Positions 54,901-55,608 of a DNA stretch of 55,608 bases are shown piece by piece. Below the pieces are notes generated by a model, which saw nothing but the letters and a program-made list of their open reading frames with translations, searched no databases and was not told the DNA's origin. Source of the DNA: Acetatifactor sp. (GTDB lineage: Bacteria > Bacillota > Clostridia > Lachnospirales > Lachnospiraceae); contig JAILHH010000027.1 in the NCBI GenBank assembly GCA_024695935.1, forward strand, positions 1 through 55,608, read 5' to 3'. The translations under genes and the position numbers were made by a program. Each line of letters begins with the position of its first letter. The stretch's first letter is position 1.

Positions 54901-55175
54901 CTTTCACTATGGAAAACGGAGAACTCACACTTTCATTCAAGCCCACACTTGTGGACTGGCTCTTTGATGACAAGGGAGAAATCTCATTCCAGCTCTGCTC
55001 CGATGCAAAGGTTACATATGTTAATCCTGCAAAGAAGAGCACCTTTGGAAAAGATGCCGTAAGTGTTTCTTCTATAGTTATAGACGGAAAAGACTATGGT
55101 GATAAACTTACCGGTGATATTGCAAGAGCCGTAAGAGACGGAAAAGTTTCTGAAATAGTTGTTAATCTTGCTTAA
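51984..55175 (+). CDS. GH94-type glycoside phosphorylase (cellobiose phosphorylase-like)
   Basis: A 1063-residue cytoplasmic protein without signal peptide. Its layout fits the GH94/GH149/GH161 clan of inverting beta-glucoside phosphorylases: an N-terminal beta-sandwich (about 1-300, with VKYFLVPNETYGALVRTTTI), a linker, and an (alpha/alpha)6 barrel (about 340-950). The likely general acid is Asp652 in KPGWNDAMNGLPG; a C-terminal jelly-roll segment follows. It is longer than classical cellobiose phosphorylase (~810 residues), closer to beta-oligoglucan phosphorylases, so the substrate could be a beta-1,2-, beta-1,3- or beta-1,4-glucan oligomer. GAGG precedes the ATG. It is monocistronic with a strong terminator. 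The exact family is inference. Confidence 0.75.
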   Translation: MSNYKLEDRTFIIKNYDQVAPFSSFLPGIAGVKGIPLWCFYTNRGQGVNSFGIHDKDHAIMEFNPANTAYENTPVKGFRTFIKADGKVTEPFSGYSDDAERTFYIRENCFWIEDFNKKTGLKTEVKYFLVPNETYGALVRTTTIENTTGKDIELEVLDGMAKIIPYGLLNSVYKNMSNLFRSWTDVHNIENNIPVFNLATAGEDSADAATEISKEGIFYLSFADGKVLPPVYDNDAVFGPDSSMVTPVYFKDHSIDEIKAYPQVFANRIPGCFTPVKATVKAGEKLVIRTLIGHTDSPEEINALSKKIVADGYIASKEAEAMDLVSGFTKDVKTHTSNPVFDKYIEQCYLDNFLRGGYPFIFTAKDGSNKVVHLFSRKHGDPERDYNFFSTAGEFYSQGNGNFRDVNQNRRNDVFFHPAVGDFNVKTFFSLIQADGFNPLEVRSYSFSIKNGNEDALNALIEKSGKTDKDKEELKKLTSGKYTPGKVINGIFHKGIGLNTSDDEFLQSLLEISDQNIEAKHGEGYWSDHWDYNFDLVEDYLRIFPDKKDDFLYNNTTYRFYDSAVKVMPRKEVYVLSKGRVRSFGHLVEDEKKKNDPNFDVDGTNWLKNESGDIVEVSLFTKMLFLAAIKFSEMDSAGMGIEMDGGKPGWNDAMNGLPGVLGSGMPETMELERIVSFLKDEMALDRKYEIPEEIAELIVKTSEKLKEFKAGKLDQFNYWDQVSSAREAYRDKIQYSMTGKNTLLSADEIKDYLELAHEKILAGIKKAKEFGNGLMPTYFTFTSDDYDIVKDADGNVVNTHYGLPAVKVHALTPQHVPAFLEAPARYLKTLTDHEEAVKLYNEVKESDLFDRKLKMYKTCVPLDDMGLELGRVRAFTPGWQERESVFLHMSYKYQYGLLKAGLYDEFFEEMKSVLIPFLNPETYGRSTLENSSFIASSLNPDPSTHGRGFVSRLSGSTTEVLSMWSTMMAGAHPFTMENGELTLSFKPTLVDWLFDDKGEISFQLCSDAKVTYVNPAKKSTFGKDAVSVSSIVIDGKDYGDKLTGDIARAVRDGKVSEIVVNLA

Positions 55176-55194
55176 ATTTCACATGACATAATTT

Positions 55195-55226
55195 AAGGCG
55201 GCCGAATAATCGGTCGCCTTTTTTTT
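55195..55226 (+). terminator. Terminator of the phosphorylase gene
   Basis: Stem AAGGCGGCCGA/TCGGTCGCCTT (one G-T pair, 4-nt loop) followed by six further T residues. Confidence 0.92.
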
Positions 55227-55248
55227 AGTCTGAGATTTATCGGATTGT

Positions 55249-55383
55249 TCACAGTTCACATGGAAATATTACCACTGCATTAAACTTGCCCTTTTCTAAA
55301 TAATGCTCAATATAGCCATTATACTGTTCTGCTATCTTAGATATATTCTTTAATCCTATAGAATAAAACCATGTTTCCGATAA
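55249..55383 (-). pseudogene. Remnant of a GHKL sensor histidine kinase C terminus
   Basis: The minus strand encodes IGLKNISKIAEQYNGYIEHY, then LEKGKFNAVVIFPCEL and a stop. This is the last part of a GHKL (AgrC/LytS-like) ATPase domain, where the G3 box GxGLxNI normally precedes. Only about 45 codons remain: an in-frame stop lies just upstream, and the usual HGIGL is replaced by WFYSIGL. There is no start codon or ribosome-binding site. It is a decayed gene fragment. Confidence 0.65.
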
Positions 55384-55449
55384 TCACATAGCGATATATG
55401 TTCGCATCTTTCTGTGAAATATAATGATTATTAATCTGAAGATAATTCT

Positions 55450-55608
55450 TTATTCAGGTTGTATTTCTTCAATAGATGATAACCGCTCCACGAGATCCGG
55501 AATATCAAATTTCAATGTTTCAAATACGATATTCAAATCAACATTCCCGTAATCATGCACTATACGGTTCCTAAGGCCAATCAGTTCATTCCATGGTAAT
55601 TCGTTTTC
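55450..55608 (-). CDS. HepT-like RNase toxin (DUF86), partial
   Basis: The window ends inside this gene; the last 52 codons are visible. They include ELPWNELIGLRNRIVHDYGN, the HEPN RNase signature Rx4-6H (RNRIVH) followed by DY, and VDLNIVFETLKFDIPDL, typical of HepT/DUF86 proteins. HepT works with an MntA-type minimal nucleotidyltransferase that AMPylates the Tyr of the RxxxxHxY-like motif; here the Tyr follows His-Asp. The partner gene would lie outside the window, upstream on the minus strand. Confidence 0.85.
   Translation of the reverse strand, partial: ENELPWNELIGLRNRIVHDYGNVDLNIVFETLKFDIPDLVERLSSIEEIQPE

Overview
The window reads as chromosomal DNA from a motile, anaerobic Firmicute, most likely Lachnospiraceae (Butyrivibrio/Roseburia/Lachnospira-like). 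This rests on the late flagellar gene order flgM-flgN-flgK-flgK-flgL-fliW-csrA-flaG-fliD-fliS, short flagellins, Maf (DUF115) proteins beside flagellin, strong GGAGG ribosome-binding sites, and Firmicute-type L10 and L1 leader RNAs. The genus is an inference. Nearly all genes lie on the minus strand; the exceptions are an orphan FliD-like gene (12310-13608), a small unknown gene (38604-38879) and a large GH94-type phosphorylase (51984-55175).

Layout. (1) 1-11968: the ribosomal/RNA polymerase block, transcribed right to left as rpmG-secE-nusG-rplK-rplA, then rplJ-rplL, then rpoB-rpoC. Each block has a visible promoter; an L1-binding leader precedes rplK and an L10 leader with attenuator precedes rplJ. 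rpoC and rplL both end in a terminator followed by copies of the same inverted-repeat element, and six hairpins follow one another downstream of rpoC. (2) 11970-21102: orphan FliD-like protein with a CsrA-type leader hairpin, UDP-galactopyranose mutase, a small HTH protein, a sugar isomerase-like protein, CheY, two Maf proteins and a CgeB-like glycosyltransferase. (3) 21168-34050: late flagellar genes with four sigma-28-type promoters, two near-identical minimal flagellins with long structured leaders, and the FliW-CsrA switch. (4) 34128-39308: a possible 35-codon gene, a secreted multidomain GH87-like alpha-1,3-glucanase with two LacI-type operators, a small unknown gene, and an array of long hairpins built by an 84-bp tandem duplication. 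(5) 39343-51591: a chemoreceptor, MurD, DUF1846, and a marR-pheA-aroF-xpaC-metF run interrupted by a 174-bp element with 26-bp terminal inverted repeats, then a second chemoreceptor with an unusual lysine-rich cytoplasmic tail. (6) 51984-55608: the phosphorylase, a sensor-kinase remnant and the 3' end of a HepT toxin gene.

How it fits together. FlgM, sigma-28-type promoters and FliW/CsrA form a two-level control of filament assembly. Leaders of flagellin 2, flaG-fliD and the orphan FliD-like gene carry GGA in or at hairpin loops, the CsrA recognition pattern. Maf and CgeB proteins downstream of flagellin suggest glycosylated filaments. The most unusual material is non-coding: the hairpin array at 38905-39240, the 174-bp element at 47461-47634, the three-way-junction leader of flagellin 2, and the hairpin train after rpoC. 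All structures were read by eye and none was computed.
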